Below, piece by piece: positions 8,829-17,175 of a stretch of 64,000 nucleotides of DNA. The position numbers and the translations under genes were made by a program. The stretch's first letter is position 1. Every line of letters begins with the position of its first letter. The notes below the pieces were generated by a model. The model searched no databases. It was not told where the DNA came from and worked only from the letters and a program-made list of their open reading frames with translations. The DNA is from Pedobacter cryoconitis. GTDB taxonomy: Bacteria; Bacteroidota; Bacteroidia; Sphingobacteriales; Sphingobacteriaceae. The stretch spans positions 562,714 through 626,713 of the forward strand of contig NZ_JACHCG010000004.1 of assembly GCF_014200595.1 (NCBI RefSeq). The letters run 5' to 3'.

Positions 8829-9401
8829 TTAAAAATTATAATAAGGTGAAATCATCAGGTAAACAATTACCCCGGTAACCGCTACATATAACCATACCGG
8901 GTAAGCCCATCTAACAATCTTACGGTGTCTTTCAATCTGCATGCTAAAGCCTCTCAGGAAACTGATCAGAATCAATGGCAACACCACAACGGCCAGCATA
9001 ATATGTGTAATCAGAATAAAGAAATAAATCATTCTCGTTCCGCTTACGGCTGCCAGTTCAGCAACTGAAAGGATACCGTTATGGTCAATGTCCCCATATT
9101 TTGTATCCTTTTCATAAAGGTGAAACAGGATATAGAAGACAAGAAAAATAGCGGACAGGATAAACGTAATAACATTCGTTACTTTATGTGCCTGTATATT
9201 TTTCTTCTTGATAAAGATTAAAGAAAGGATTAGCAGTACCGAACAGGCTGCATTAATACCTCCAATTAAGTGTGGCAGTAAATAGATGAACGATGGTTTT
9301 GTTGTCGGTGGGGGTACAATCTTTAAAGCAATAACTACTGCAAGTACTACAGCAGAAACAATCCAGATCAGACGTAAAAAGAATTTATCATTAATATTCA
9401 T
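8829..9401 (-). CDS. DUF420 membrane protein with an EF-hand-like loop
   Basis: 190 residues with about five membrane segments. DUF420 proteins (the YozB/CtaM type) assist cytochrome oxidase maturation in Gram-positive bacteria. Conserved features include LPHLIGGINA near residue 43 and YFFILITHIMLAVVVLPLIL near residue 130. Unusually, the loop between membrane segments 3 and 4 reads DIDHNGILSVAE, which fits the 12-residue EF-hand consensus (D1, D3, N5, G6, hydrophobic 8, E12). It is the last gene of the long leftward oxidase cluster. Confidence 0.82.
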   Translation of the reverse strand: MNINDKFFLRLIWIVSAVVLAVVIALKIVPPPTTKPSFIYLLPHLIGGINAACSVLLILSLIFIKKKNIQAHKVTNVITFILSAIFLVFYILFHLYEKDTKYGDIDHNGILSVAELAAVSGTRMIYFFILITHIMLAVVVLPLILISFLRGFSMQIERHRKIVRWAYPVWLYVAVTGVIVYLMISPYYNF

Positions 9402-9444
9402 GGTGTGTATCTTTATTAAGCATCAGGTAGCATGCAGGGCAGGC

Positions 9445-10152
9445 TTACCTTCCGTCTCTTACATTTCTAAGCTCTTCGGCAACGAGAACTTTTATTTCAT
9501 CATTAAGCTTGGAGAGCGCTTCCTGATTAGTCGCATCATAATAACCTCTGATGCGGTGCTGGGGATCCAGAAGGACGAATAAATTGCTATAAGTGAATTT
9601 ACGTTCCCCCTTTTCAAAATGCTGCTGGGCATCAATATAAAGCCCTTTATTGATCCAGTTATAAACCGCTGTACTATCTCCGGTCAGTAAGTCCCATTTA
9701 CCTGCCTTTGCTTTTAATTTATCAGCATAGGGAAGCAGTTTAGCAGGAACATCTGTTACCGGGTCTATACTTAATCCTATAAAATGAATTAACGGGTTTT
9801 TGATATAGGTGTTCATATACACGTTCATTGCTTTGTTGGCAAATTCTACGGCATAATTATTTCCCGATGTGTAAATCAGGTTCAGCACAATAATCTTTCC
9901 TTCGTAATTTTTCCAGCTCACTGTATCTGCCTGCTGATTGATAAACCGGAAGTCAGGCAGCTGATGATAAATAGTATCAGGAATCTGTTTTCCTCTTTTG
10001 GAATGGAAAGTAGCGGCTACTTTTTTGGGGCCGAAAAAGGGTAACGGTTTATATCTGTTCTTTCCTTGTTCAACCAGTTCATAATATAAAAATCCCGGTA
10101 CCGCTAAAATCGATACCAGGATTATTATTTTTTTTATTGAAGAAAACTTCAT
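9445..10152 (-). CDS. Sco1/SenC-like protein without copper ligands
   Basis: 235 residues: an N-terminal membrane anchor (about 8-25) and a periplasmic thioredoxin-like domain. Gene position and overall pattern (LPDFRFINQQ, GKIIVLNLIYTS, GLSIDPVTDVP, RIRGYYDAT) identify the Sco family, which delivers copper to the CuA centre of subunit II. The canonical CxxxC after the TS is replaced by TSGNNYAV, with no cysteine at all. The usual copper-binding His before the final strand is replaced in FTYSNLFVLLDP. It probably cannot bind copper as normal Sco does. It lies three bases after the subunit IV gene. Confidence 0.8.
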   Translation of the reverse strand: MKFSSIKKIIILVSILAVPGFLYYELVEQGKNRYKPLPFFGPKKVAATFHSKRGKQIPDTIYHQLPDFRFINQQADTVSWKNYEGKIIVLNLIYTSGNNYAVEFANKAMNVYMNTYIKNPLIHFIGLSIDPVTDVPAKLLPYADKLKAKAGKWDLLTGDSTAVYNWINKGLYIDAQQHFEKGERKFTYSNLFVLLDPQHRIRGYYDATNQEALSKLNDEIKVLVAEELRNVRDGR

Positions 10153-10155
10153 GAA

Positions 10156-10509
10156 TTAAACAGTCATATGTATATGCAAATAACCACCTTCAATGAGCAT
10201 CAAAGTTATAAAGTACGCAATAAATATAAATGCGAGCCCCAGAGATAACTGCAACCCGGTTTTCTCAAACTTAAGGTGCATAAAGTAGGCAACAATATAA
10301 TATGCTTTTAAAAGGGTCAATAAGATATAAGCGATATTACCAGCAGTATGAGGAATCAGGTTCTTTGGTAAGATCACCAAAGCAATGATAAATTCAACTA
10401 CAGTAATCCCTAATAAGATAAAGAATACCTGCCAGATTTTAGATTTGCTTAGGCCGGCATGCTCATCGTGTGCATGCTCTTCTGTATTTTGTAAGTTATG
10501 TTCAGACAT
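10156..10509 (-). CDS. Cytochrome c oxidase subunit IV-type protein
   Basis: 117 residues with three membrane segments after a soluble His-rich N-terminus (EEHAHDEHAG). The segment LLTLLKAYYIVAYFMHLKFE carries the K-x-x-x-V-x-x-x-F-M-H-L signature of prokaryotic subunit IV. It probably stabilises the oxidase. It lies between the subunit III and Sco-like genes. Confidence 0.85.
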   Translation of the reverse strand: MSEHNLQNTEEHAHDEHAGLSKSKIWQVFFILLGITVVEFIIALVILPKNLIPHTAGNIAYILLTLLKAYYIVAYFMHLKFEKTGLQLSLGLAFIFIAYFITLMLIEGGYLHIHMTV

Positions 10510-10527
10510 AATATTTTTTTTGAGGAA

Positions 10528-11235
10528 TTAAACTAAATAGAAGAAGGTAAATACGAATACCCAAACCAGGTCAACAAAGTGCCAGTATAAACCTACTTTT
10601 TCAACCATCAGGTAATGACCACGTTTCTCGAAAGTACCGTTAATAGTCATACATAAGATGATGATATTCAATAATACACCTGTAAATACGTGAAATCCGT
10701 GGAAACCTGTAATGGTGAAGAACAAGTTAGCAAATTGTTGTGCCGCAACGTTAGACACAGGCCCAACAAAGAATTCCTGTAATTTTTCTGGTTTTGGAAT
10801 AGATGCCCACCAGAAACCTTCATGGTGAAGGTGAGTCCATTCTAATGCCTGGCAACCCAGGAACATGAAACCACCGATAATAGTTGCTACCATCCACCAG
10901 ATCACTTCTTTCTTAGCACGTCTGTGACCAGCTTCAACAGCTAATACCATCGTTACCGAACTCATGATCAGGATAAAAGTCATGATACCTACGAACACTA
11001 ATGGTGCTCCGGAATCCATTACACCTGGAATAGACTGGAATACCAAATCCGGATCAGGCCATGTAAATTTAGTGAAACGTTGCGCTCCGTAGTATACCAA
11101 TAATGAAGAGAATGTAAATGCATCTGATAGCAAGAAAAACCACATCATTATTTTCCCGTATTCTACCGACCACGGTGAACGGCCGCCACTCCATGGAGTA
11201 GTTTTTACCTGATCTAATTGTGATAATGAATTCAT
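10528..11235 (-). CDS. ctaE: Cytochrome c oxidase subunit III (larger copy)
   Basis: 235 residues with five to six membrane segments. Subunit III signatures include GKIMMWFFLLSDAFTFSSLL near residue 27, TGFHGFHVFTGVLLN near residue 178 and YWHFVDLVWVFVF near residue 216. This is the second of two adjacent subunit III-type genes. In alternative-complex-III clusters the two often represent separate half-size or paralogous subunits of one oxidase, an inference not settled by the sequence alone. Confidence 0.92.
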   Translation of the reverse strand: MNSLSQLDQVKTTPWSGGRSPWSVEYGKIMMWFFLLSDAFTFSSLLVYYGAQRFTKFTWPDPDLVFQSIPGVMDSGAPLVFVGIMTFILIMSSVTMVLAVEAGHRRAKKEVIWWMVATIIGGFMFLGCQALEWTHLHHEGFWWASIPKPEKLQEFFVGPVSNVAAQQFANLFFTITGFHGFHVFTGVLLNIIILCMTINGTFEKRGHYLMVEKVGLYWHFVDLVWVFVFTFFYLV

Positions 11236-11265
11236 TTTAAAAATTGTAATAGTTTGTTAAAAAGT

Positions 11266-11859
11266 CTAACTGTTCAAAAGTAAAAAAACATAAAGATATA
11301 TCCATAATATATCTATAAAATGCCAAAATATAGAGGCTATTTCTATGCGATATACCGCATTTTCTTTAGGAATTTTGCCATATGCACCCCAAAGGCTATT
11401 CAGGATGAAACAAAGTCCTGCAAAAATGTGCAGTAAGTGCATGCCGGAAACAATATAAATCGTAGAAATTGCTGCGTTATTGTTAACCAGTGTTGCACCA
11501 CTTTGGTATAGTGCCGACCAGGCATCTACTTGAAGATAGCCAAAAGCAATCCCCAATGCTAAGGTTGACCATAGAAATATTTTTTGTGTCTGTATATTCT
11601 GCTGACGGACTGCCTTTGCTGCGAAGAATAAACAGATGCTGCTCAATACAAGCACCGCTGTGCTGTACATAAAGACATCCGGAAGAACTAATCCATGTCC
11701 TTTACCCTTAGATGCTGCAAATACAATATAATAACTTGTAAATCCTCCAAACATAATAGTCGAAGAGACCACAAATAGCCAAAGAACGAATTTCTTAGCT
11801 TTAAAAGAGGTAGCTAATCTATCCTGCGCTACGTCTTCCGGTTTCAATGTGTGTACCAT
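11266..11859 (-). CDS. Cytochrome c oxidase subunit III (shorter copy)
   Basis: 197 residues, about five membrane segments. KKFVLWLFVVSSTIMFGGFTSY near residue 22, SGMHLLHIFAGLCF near residue 138 and FWHFIDILWIYLY near residue 178 are subunit III hallmarks. It is clearly paralogous to the following gene but shorter, with its own heme-copper-oxidase III pattern. It follows the heme O synthase gene by ten bases. Confidence 0.9.
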   Translation of the reverse strand: MVHTLKPEDVAQDRLATSFKAKKFVLWLFVVSSTIMFGGFTSYYIVFAASKGKGHGLVLPDVFMYSTAVLVLSSICLFFAAKAVRQQNIQTQKIFLWSTLALGIAFGYLQVDAWSALYQSGATLVNNNAAISTIYIVSGMHLLHIFAGLCFILNSLWGAYGKIPKENAVYRIEIASIFWHFIDILWIYLYVFLLLNS

Positions 11860-11869
11860 ATATAAAAAA

Positions 11870-12772
11870 CTATTTACCTATAAAATCAAACAATAAAATC
11901 AATTGTACCAGTGGTATGTAAAAGAATGAGCAGAACATCACCTTACGTGCGCTGTCTATATCCAGTTTTACCAGTAGTTTAAAGGCCAGCAGCGCAAAAA
12001 TCACCCCGGCTATGATCGAAACCCCTGCGATGTAATAACCCCCGAATCCGAAGAATGTAGGCAGTAAACTCACAGGTATTAATATTAACGTGCTTAAGAA
12101 AACAAGAAATGCTGTGGTCTTGTCTCTTTTTTTAGTAGGTAACAATCTGAAACCTGCTTTTTTATAATCATCATCCAAAACCCATGCAATTGCCCAGAAA
12201 TGTGGAAACTGCCATACAAATTGTATAAGGAAAAGAATTCCGGCTACTTCATAATCTACGTGCGTAAAGTTTGTAGTATGACCCAGCGCGGCTAAATAAC
12301 CGATTAGCGGTGGTAAAGCACCTGGTATTGCACCAACAAAAACAGCAATCGGAGATTTACGTTTTAATGGAGTATATACAAATGCGTAGAGTAAAATAGA
12401 AAACACTGATAAAAGCCCTGTTTCAAGATTCAGTTTTCCTAATAACCAGGTACCAAGCATTCCCATGATCAAACCCAATACCAGACCCTGGCCTGTTGTC
12501 ATTCTTCCTGCTGGCATTGGACGATCCATTGTACGGGTCATCAGTTTATCCAGATCCTTTTCTATAATCTCATTGAAGCAGTTTGCTGCCGCAGTCACTA
12601 AAAATCCACCAGCTACCAGAATCAACCAGTTCCCCCAGTCAATAGAAGGAACTTCTCCCCTGGCAACCTGCATCCTTGAGCCAATTAAAAAAGTAACTGA
12701 CGCAGAAAACACAACCAGAAAAGTAAGTCTGAATTTGATGAGTTTAGATAAATCTGAGAAAAATAATTTCAA
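11870..12772 (-). CDS. ctaB: Protoheme IX farnesyltransferase (heme O synthase)
   Basis: Adds a farnesyl group to heme b, giving heme O, the precursor of heme A. 300 residues with about eight to nine membrane segments. The two Asp-rich prenyltransferase motifs are seen: NCFNEIIEKDLDKLMTRTMD near residue 64 (N-x-x-x-D-x-x-x-D) and VLDDDYKKAGFRLLP near residue 200. FLIQFVWQFPHFWAIAW just before the second motif is diagnostic. It lies 17 bases after the heme A synthase gene, so the two steps of heme A synthesis are adjacent. Confidence 0.96.
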   Translation of the reverse strand: MKLFFSDLSKLIKFRLTFLVVFSASVTFLIGSRMQVARGEVPSIDWGNWLILVAGGFLVTAAANCFNEIIEKDLDKLMTRTMDRPMPAGRMTTGQGLVLGLIMGMLGTWLLGKLNLETGLLSVFSILLYAFVYTPLKRKSPIAVFVGAIPGALPPLIGYLAALGHTTNFTHVDYEVAGILFLIQFVWQFPHFWAIAWVLDDDYKKAGFRLLPTKKRDKTTAFLVFLSTLILIPVSLLPTFFGFGGYYIAGVSIIAGVIFALLAFKLLVKLDIDSARKVMFCSFFYIPLVQLILLFDFIGK

Positions 12773-12789
12773 TTCTATGTGTTTTAATA

Positions 12790-13848
12790 TTATTGATTAT
12801 AAGTACTTGTTCTGTATACCAGCAGATAAAGATAAAACTGGAGTGTAAACAGAACTGTTGAGAACACTAAATGTATAACCTGAGCTGCCGGTGGCAGTGC
12901 AAAGTTAGATAATAATAACCCACTCGCAATTTGAACCATCAGCACCAGTACTATTGAATTACCTAATTTCAATTCTGTTGCCTTACCGCCAAATTTATTC
13001 ATTACGAACTGGTAAATAAATGCATTCAGTACCACTACAAAAATTGCCAGATCACGGTGATAAGAGAAGATATCTCCTATTTTCCCAATCCAGGTATGTC
13101 TTTCCTGGTATAACAGATTTTTTGAAATCTCATCAATAGCTTCCCTTACTTCTGTTCCTAAAACAATTTGCAATACACTCAGGAATAAAGAAACCAGTAT
13201 CAGTACTTTTAACCAGAACACTTTAGAAATAACAACGGTCGGTTCTTTATGTAGTGATTGTGCATAGTAATGGGTATAAACCAGGATAGCGAGCATAACC
13301 AGAGCCAGCAGCATATGAACGGTCACCACCCAGGCCAGTAAATTAGTGGAAACCACAATTGATCCCAGCCAGGCCTGAAAAACTACCATAAAAAGATTCA
13401 GTATACTTAAAACTATAATCCTTTTAGCTTTACTCTTATACGTAAATGAAAGAACGGTAACCGCAATTAATAAAAATCCTGTAGCTGCCCCGGTAAGACG
13501 GTTAATATATTCAGTCCACGTTTTTGCTGCATTAAATGATTCCGGAACTGTTATACTTTGATCGTGACGGATACTATCTGCCACATCTTTCTTACCCATT
13601 TTATCAAGCATCAGCGCAAAACGCTCATTCTTTTTAACCCTGCCTGCTACGTATTTTTCTTTATAGTCTTTCGGAAGCTGATCTACCGACGTTGGTGGAA
13701 CATATTGGTCAAAACATTTTGGCCAGTCCGGACAACCCATACCTGAACCTGTACTCCGTACTACTGCACCAGCTAAGATGAGTACTAACGTAACTATTAA
13801 AGTAATCAGGTTTAACCGGATAAATCTCTTTTCAGATTTAGGAACCAT
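12790..13848 (-). CDS. ctaA: COX15/CtaA-type heme A synthase
   Basis: Oxidises the C8 methyl of heme O to a formyl group, giving heme A. 352 residues with eight predicted membrane segments. GAVVRSTGSGMGCPDWPKC near residue 27 is the characteristic loop with a conserved Cys. The heme-ligand histidines appear in VTVHMLLALV and VIHLVFSTVLF, and in EYINRLTGAATG and ERHTWIGKIGD-type loops. The ORF is the first after an intrinsic terminator that separates it from ctaD, so it may depend on readthrough. Confidence 0.95.
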   Translation of the reverse strand: MVPKSEKRFIRLNLITLIVTLVLILAGAVVRSTGSGMGCPDWPKCFDQYVPPTSVDQLPKDYKEKYVAGRVKKNERFALMLDKMGKKDVADSIRHDQSITVPESFNAAKTWTEYINRLTGAATGFLLIAVTVLSFTYKSKAKRIIVLSILNLFMVVFQAWLGSIVVSTNLLAWVVTVHMLLALVMLAILVYTHYYAQSLHKEPTVVISKVFWLKVLILVSLFLSVLQIVLGTEVREAIDEISKNLLYQERHTWIGKIGDIFSYHRDLAIFVVVLNAFIYQFVMNKFGGKATELKLGNSIVLVLMVQIASGLLLSNFALPPAAQVIHLVFSTVLFTLQFYLYLLVYRTSTYNQ

Positions 13849-13858
13849 TGGTTTGATT

Positions 13859-13912
13859 TTAAAAAAAATGAGGTTATCGTTCTAAGTAGATACTCAAGCA
13901 GATAACCTCATT
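13859..13912 (-). terminator. Intrinsic terminator between ctaD and ctaA
   Basis: Perfect 12-bp arms (AATGAGGTTATC at 13867-13878, complement at 13901-13912) with a 22-base loop, followed in the minus direction by eight T residues. It lies 21 bases after the ctaD stop and would separate structural subunits from assembly genes, or lower their expression. Confidence 0.85.
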
Positions 13913-13933
13913 GTATAATTTTAATAAAGGAGA

Positions 13934-15826
13934 TTAATCCAGTATTGCTTTTTCTTTTGCTTGTTTTTCTTCCCACTCTCTCTGGATGCGCTCAGATTCT
14001 GCATTTCCTTCGAAGTCATGCGGCATGTTAGAGCTCATTGTCTGAGAATAAGGAACAGTTTGAGGAATAAAATCTGCTTCAGAACCTGGCTTACTGTAAT
14101 CATATGGCCAACGGTATACTGTAGGGATTTCTCCCGGCCAGTTACCATGGATATGCTCAACCGGCGTAGTCCATTCTAAAGTATTAGATTCCCAAGGATT
14201 CTGTGTTGCTTTTTTACCTTTGAAAATTGAGTAGAAGAAGTTGAAAAGGAAAGCAACCTGTGCCAATGCTGCAACGATAGCTGCCCATGTAACAAAGATG
14301 TTTACAGTAACCCATTTCTGCATGAATTCAAATTCAGTGAAAGCATAGTAACGACGTGGTACACCATCTAAACCTAAAAAGTGTAATGGGAAGAATACTA
14401 AGTAAGCACAGATAAACGTAACCCAGAAGTGAAGGTATCCTAATTTCTCGTTTAACATTCTTCCGAACATTTTTGGATACCAGTGATAAACACCGGCAAG
14501 CATACCAAAGATCGCAGCAGAACCCATTACTAAGTGAAAGTGAGCAACTACGAAGTAAGTATCGTGAAGGTTGATATCCAGAGAGGCATTACCTAAGAAG
14601 ATACCAGTTAAACCACCTGAGATAAAGAATGAAACCATACCAATAGCACATAACATTGCAGGTGTGAACCTGATATTACCGCGCCATAATGTAGCCAGAT
14701 AGTTGAAAGTTTTTACTGCTGAAGGAACAGCGATAATCAGGGTCGTGATCATAAACACACCACCCAGTAATGGATTCATCCCCGTTACAAACATATGGTG
14801 ACCCCATACGATGAAGGAAAGGATAGTAATACCGATTAATGAATAAACCATCGCATGGTAACCAAAAATTGGTTTTCTTGAATTTACCGAGATAACCTCT
14901 GAAGAGATACCTAAAGCCGGCATAATTACAATATATACCTCAGGGTGACCAAGGAACCAGAATAAATGCTGCCATAAGATTGGAGAACCACCTTCGTTAG
15001 GTAATACCTGCGTACCCATAACGATATCAGATAAATAGAAACTTGTACCAAAACTACGGTCAAAGATCAATAATACAACACCCGCTACTAAAACAGGGAA
15101 TGATAAGATACCTAAGATAGCTGTTAATAAGAAAGCCCAGATAGTTAAAGGCATTTTCCATAGGTCCATACCTTTAGTACGCATGTTTAATACAGTACTT
15201 ACATAGTTGATACCACCCATTAACTGAGAAGCTACAAAAAGAACCATACTGATTAACCATAATGTCATCCCTAAACCAGAACCAGAAATAGCTTTTGGAA
15301 TAGCTGATAATGGAGGATATACTGTCCAGCCCGCACTTGCCGGTCCTGTTTCAATAAAGAATGAACTCATCATCACGATACAAGCGATAAAGAACAACCA
15401 GTATGAAAGCATGTTCATAAATGGTGATGCCATATCCCGTACCCCGAGCTGAAGCGGAATCAGTAAATTACTAAACGTACCGCTCAATCCTGCGGTAAGT
15501 ACAAAGAATACCATGATGGTACCGTGTATGGTTACCAGAGCAAGGTAAAAATCAGGTTTGATCCTTCCTCCTTCTGCCCATCTTCCTAAAAATGTTTCAA
15601 GAATAGGAAAACTTTTATCTGGCCATGCCAGTTGCAGACGAAATAAGATAGACAATCCCATTGCAATAACAGCCATAATAATACCAGTTATTAAAAACTG
15701 TTTAGCGATCATCTTGTGATCCTGGCTAAAGATGTATTTCGTTATGAAAGATTGTTCGTGATGCCCATGATCGTGACCGTCATGGTGATCGTTGTTATGT
15801 GTATCGTGTAATGTTATAGTTGACAT
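13934..15826 (-). CDS. ctaD: Cytochrome c oxidase subunit I
   Basis: Catalytic subunit of the terminal oxidase. 630 residues, about 12 core membrane segments. The active-site ligands are visible: GHPEVYIVIMPALG (CuB His and the cross-linked Tyr), WGHHMFVTGM (two CuB His) and HDTYFVVAHFHLVMG (heme a3 and heme a His). The HPEVY Tyr marks an A-type oxidase. The N-terminus is unusually His-rich, with eight His in the first 23 residues (from HDTHNNDHHDG onward). The gene follows ctaC by 20 bases and ends at a strong intrinsic terminator. Confidence 0.98.
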   Translation of the reverse strand: MSTITLHDTHNNDHHDGHDHGHHEQSFITKYIFSQDHKMIAKQFLITGIIMAVIAMGLSILFRLQLAWPDKSFPILETFLGRWAEGGRIKPDFYLALVTIHGTIMVFFVLTAGLSGTFSNLLIPLQLGVRDMASPFMNMLSYWLFFIACIVMMSSFFIETGPASAGWTVYPPLSAIPKAISGSGLGMTLWLISMVLFVASQLMGGINYVSTVLNMRTKGMDLWKMPLTIWAFLLTAILGILSFPVLVAGVVLLIFDRSFGTSFYLSDIVMGTQVLPNEGGSPILWQHLFWFLGHPEVYIVIMPALGISSEVISVNSRKPIFGYHAMVYSLIGITILSFIVWGHHMFVTGMNPLLGGVFMITTLIIAVPSAVKTFNYLATLWRGNIRFTPAMLCAIGMVSFFISGGLTGIFLGNASLDINLHDTYFVVAHFHLVMGSAAIFGMLAGVYHWYPKMFGRMLNEKLGYLHFWVTFICAYLVFFPLHFLGLDGVPRRYYAFTEFEFMQKWVTVNIFVTWAAIVAALAQVAFLFNFFYSIFKGKKATQNPWESNTLEWTTPVEHIHGNWPGEIPTVYRWPYDYSKPGSEADFIPQTVPYSQTMSSNMPHDFEGNAESERIQREWEEKQAKEKAILD

Positions 15827-15846
15827 AATGCGCTATTCCAGTATAA

Positions 15847-17112
15847 TTATTTTTTTAAAGCCGGTTTATTCATTGCTACAGCAGGAGCACTGGTCGCAGC
15901 TTTAGCTGTACTATCAGCTGGTGCTGCCGCCGCTGGTGCAGCTGCTGGTTCTGGTACGATTGGCAAGTTAAATTGCTTTCTCAAATCGTTATTGATAAAC
16001 TTAGGTTGTTTAACTATCCAGGCATCATATTCAGCCTGAGAAACAACTCTAACAACCTTTTGCATGTTATAGTGACCAGATCCGCAGATTTTCGAGCAAT
16101 AAAACAAGAATTTAAATGCTGGATCATTTACTTTAGTCTGCATATCAGCAGTAGTAATTGTTGGTGTGAATTCGAAATAAGAAGTCATACCCGGAACAGT
16201 GTTTAACTGAATCCTGAAATGCGGCATGTAAAAACTGTGTAATACATCTTTACTGGTCAGAATCAATCTTACTGGTTTGTTGACAGGAATAACCATTTCC
16301 TCTGCCATCTGATCATCAAGATTGTCCTTATCATTAAAGTCCATACCCAAACTGTTCGTTCCGGTAATCAGTTTATAGTTTTTCTTACCTACAATTTTAT
16401 CAGCTCCCGGATAACGGATAGTCCATGCGAACTGCTGAGAAGTAATCTCGATGCTCAATGGCTTATTATTAGGATCTTCGATTTTGTAGAAAATTGATCT
16501 CCAGGTAAGGAATCCCATTAATACCAATACCGTAAGCACTAACGCCGGAACAATTGTCCAGATACGCTCTAATGCATTATTATGTGGGTAGTAATAAGCT
16601 TTTCTCTTACCAGTATTCTTGTAGAAGTACGAGAACAGGAATAATACAAGGTGTGTTCCGATGAATACGATAGTAGTCAGGATCAACGTGATGTTAAACA
16701 TCTGGTCAATCTTTGCACCGTGCTCTGAAGCAGCATCCGGAAGGATCATCTTTCCATGAACTGTATATTCAAAGTAAACACCGTATAATCCGACGATTAA
16801 GAAAATCACAAAAAGAACACCATTTACTGTATTCCAGTTGATGCCGGCAGGTTTATCCTGAGCTTCACGTGTCAATTCATATACCCGCATTGCTTTACCA
16901 ACTATTGCTATAAATAAGCAAAGCAGTAAAAATAACAGGGTATAAAATGCTGCCGACTTATAGATCGGGAACATATCAATAGGTTTTTTCGCAGCCGTAG
17001 CGGCAGCACCGGCGGCAGCTTCTTGTGCAAATGCGCTCGTATTTGCAAACACAGTAAGAATTACTGCCAGGGCCGCTATTGTCTTATTGCTTATATATTT
17101 TCTTAAACTCAT
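15847..17112 (-). CDS. ctaC: Cytochrome c oxidase subunit II
   Basis: Carries the CuA centre that accepts electrons from cytochrome c. 421 residues: a signal peptide (about 1-29), four membrane segments (more than the usual two, starting near residue 53), then the periplasmic cupredoxin domain. The CuA site is FYCSKICGSGHYNM near residue 340, with both Cys, His and Met present and Lys where Glu is common. An upstream CuA His lies in VLHSFYMPHFRIQ. The C-terminus is a low-complexity Ala/Pro tail. The gene follows actF and precedes ctaD. Confidence 0.97.
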   Translation of the reverse strand: MSLRKYISNKTIAALAVILTVFANTSAFAQEAAAGAAATAAKKPIDMFPIYKSAAFYTLLFLLLCLFIAIVGKAMRVYELTREAQDKPAGINWNTVNGVLFVIFLIVGLYGVYFEYTVHGKMILPDAASEHGAKIDQMFNITLILTTIVFIGTHLVLFLFSYFYKNTGKRKAYYYPHNNALERIWTIVPALVLTVLVLMGFLTWRSIFYKIEDPNNKPLSIEITSQQFAWTIRYPGADKIVGKKNYKLITGTNSLGMDFNDKDNLDDQMAEEMVIPVNKPVRLILTSKDVLHSFYMPHFRIQLNTVPGMTSYFEFTPTITTADMQTKVNDPAFKFLFYCSKICGSGHYNMQKVVRVVSQAEYDAWIVKQPKFINNDLRKQFNLPIVPEPAAAPAAAAPADSTAKAATSAPAVAMNKPALKK

Positions 17113-17175
17113 TTTCTTAAAAGTAGTACGATGTACTTCTACTATAAATTAATGTATATACTCTCTAACCAGTTA

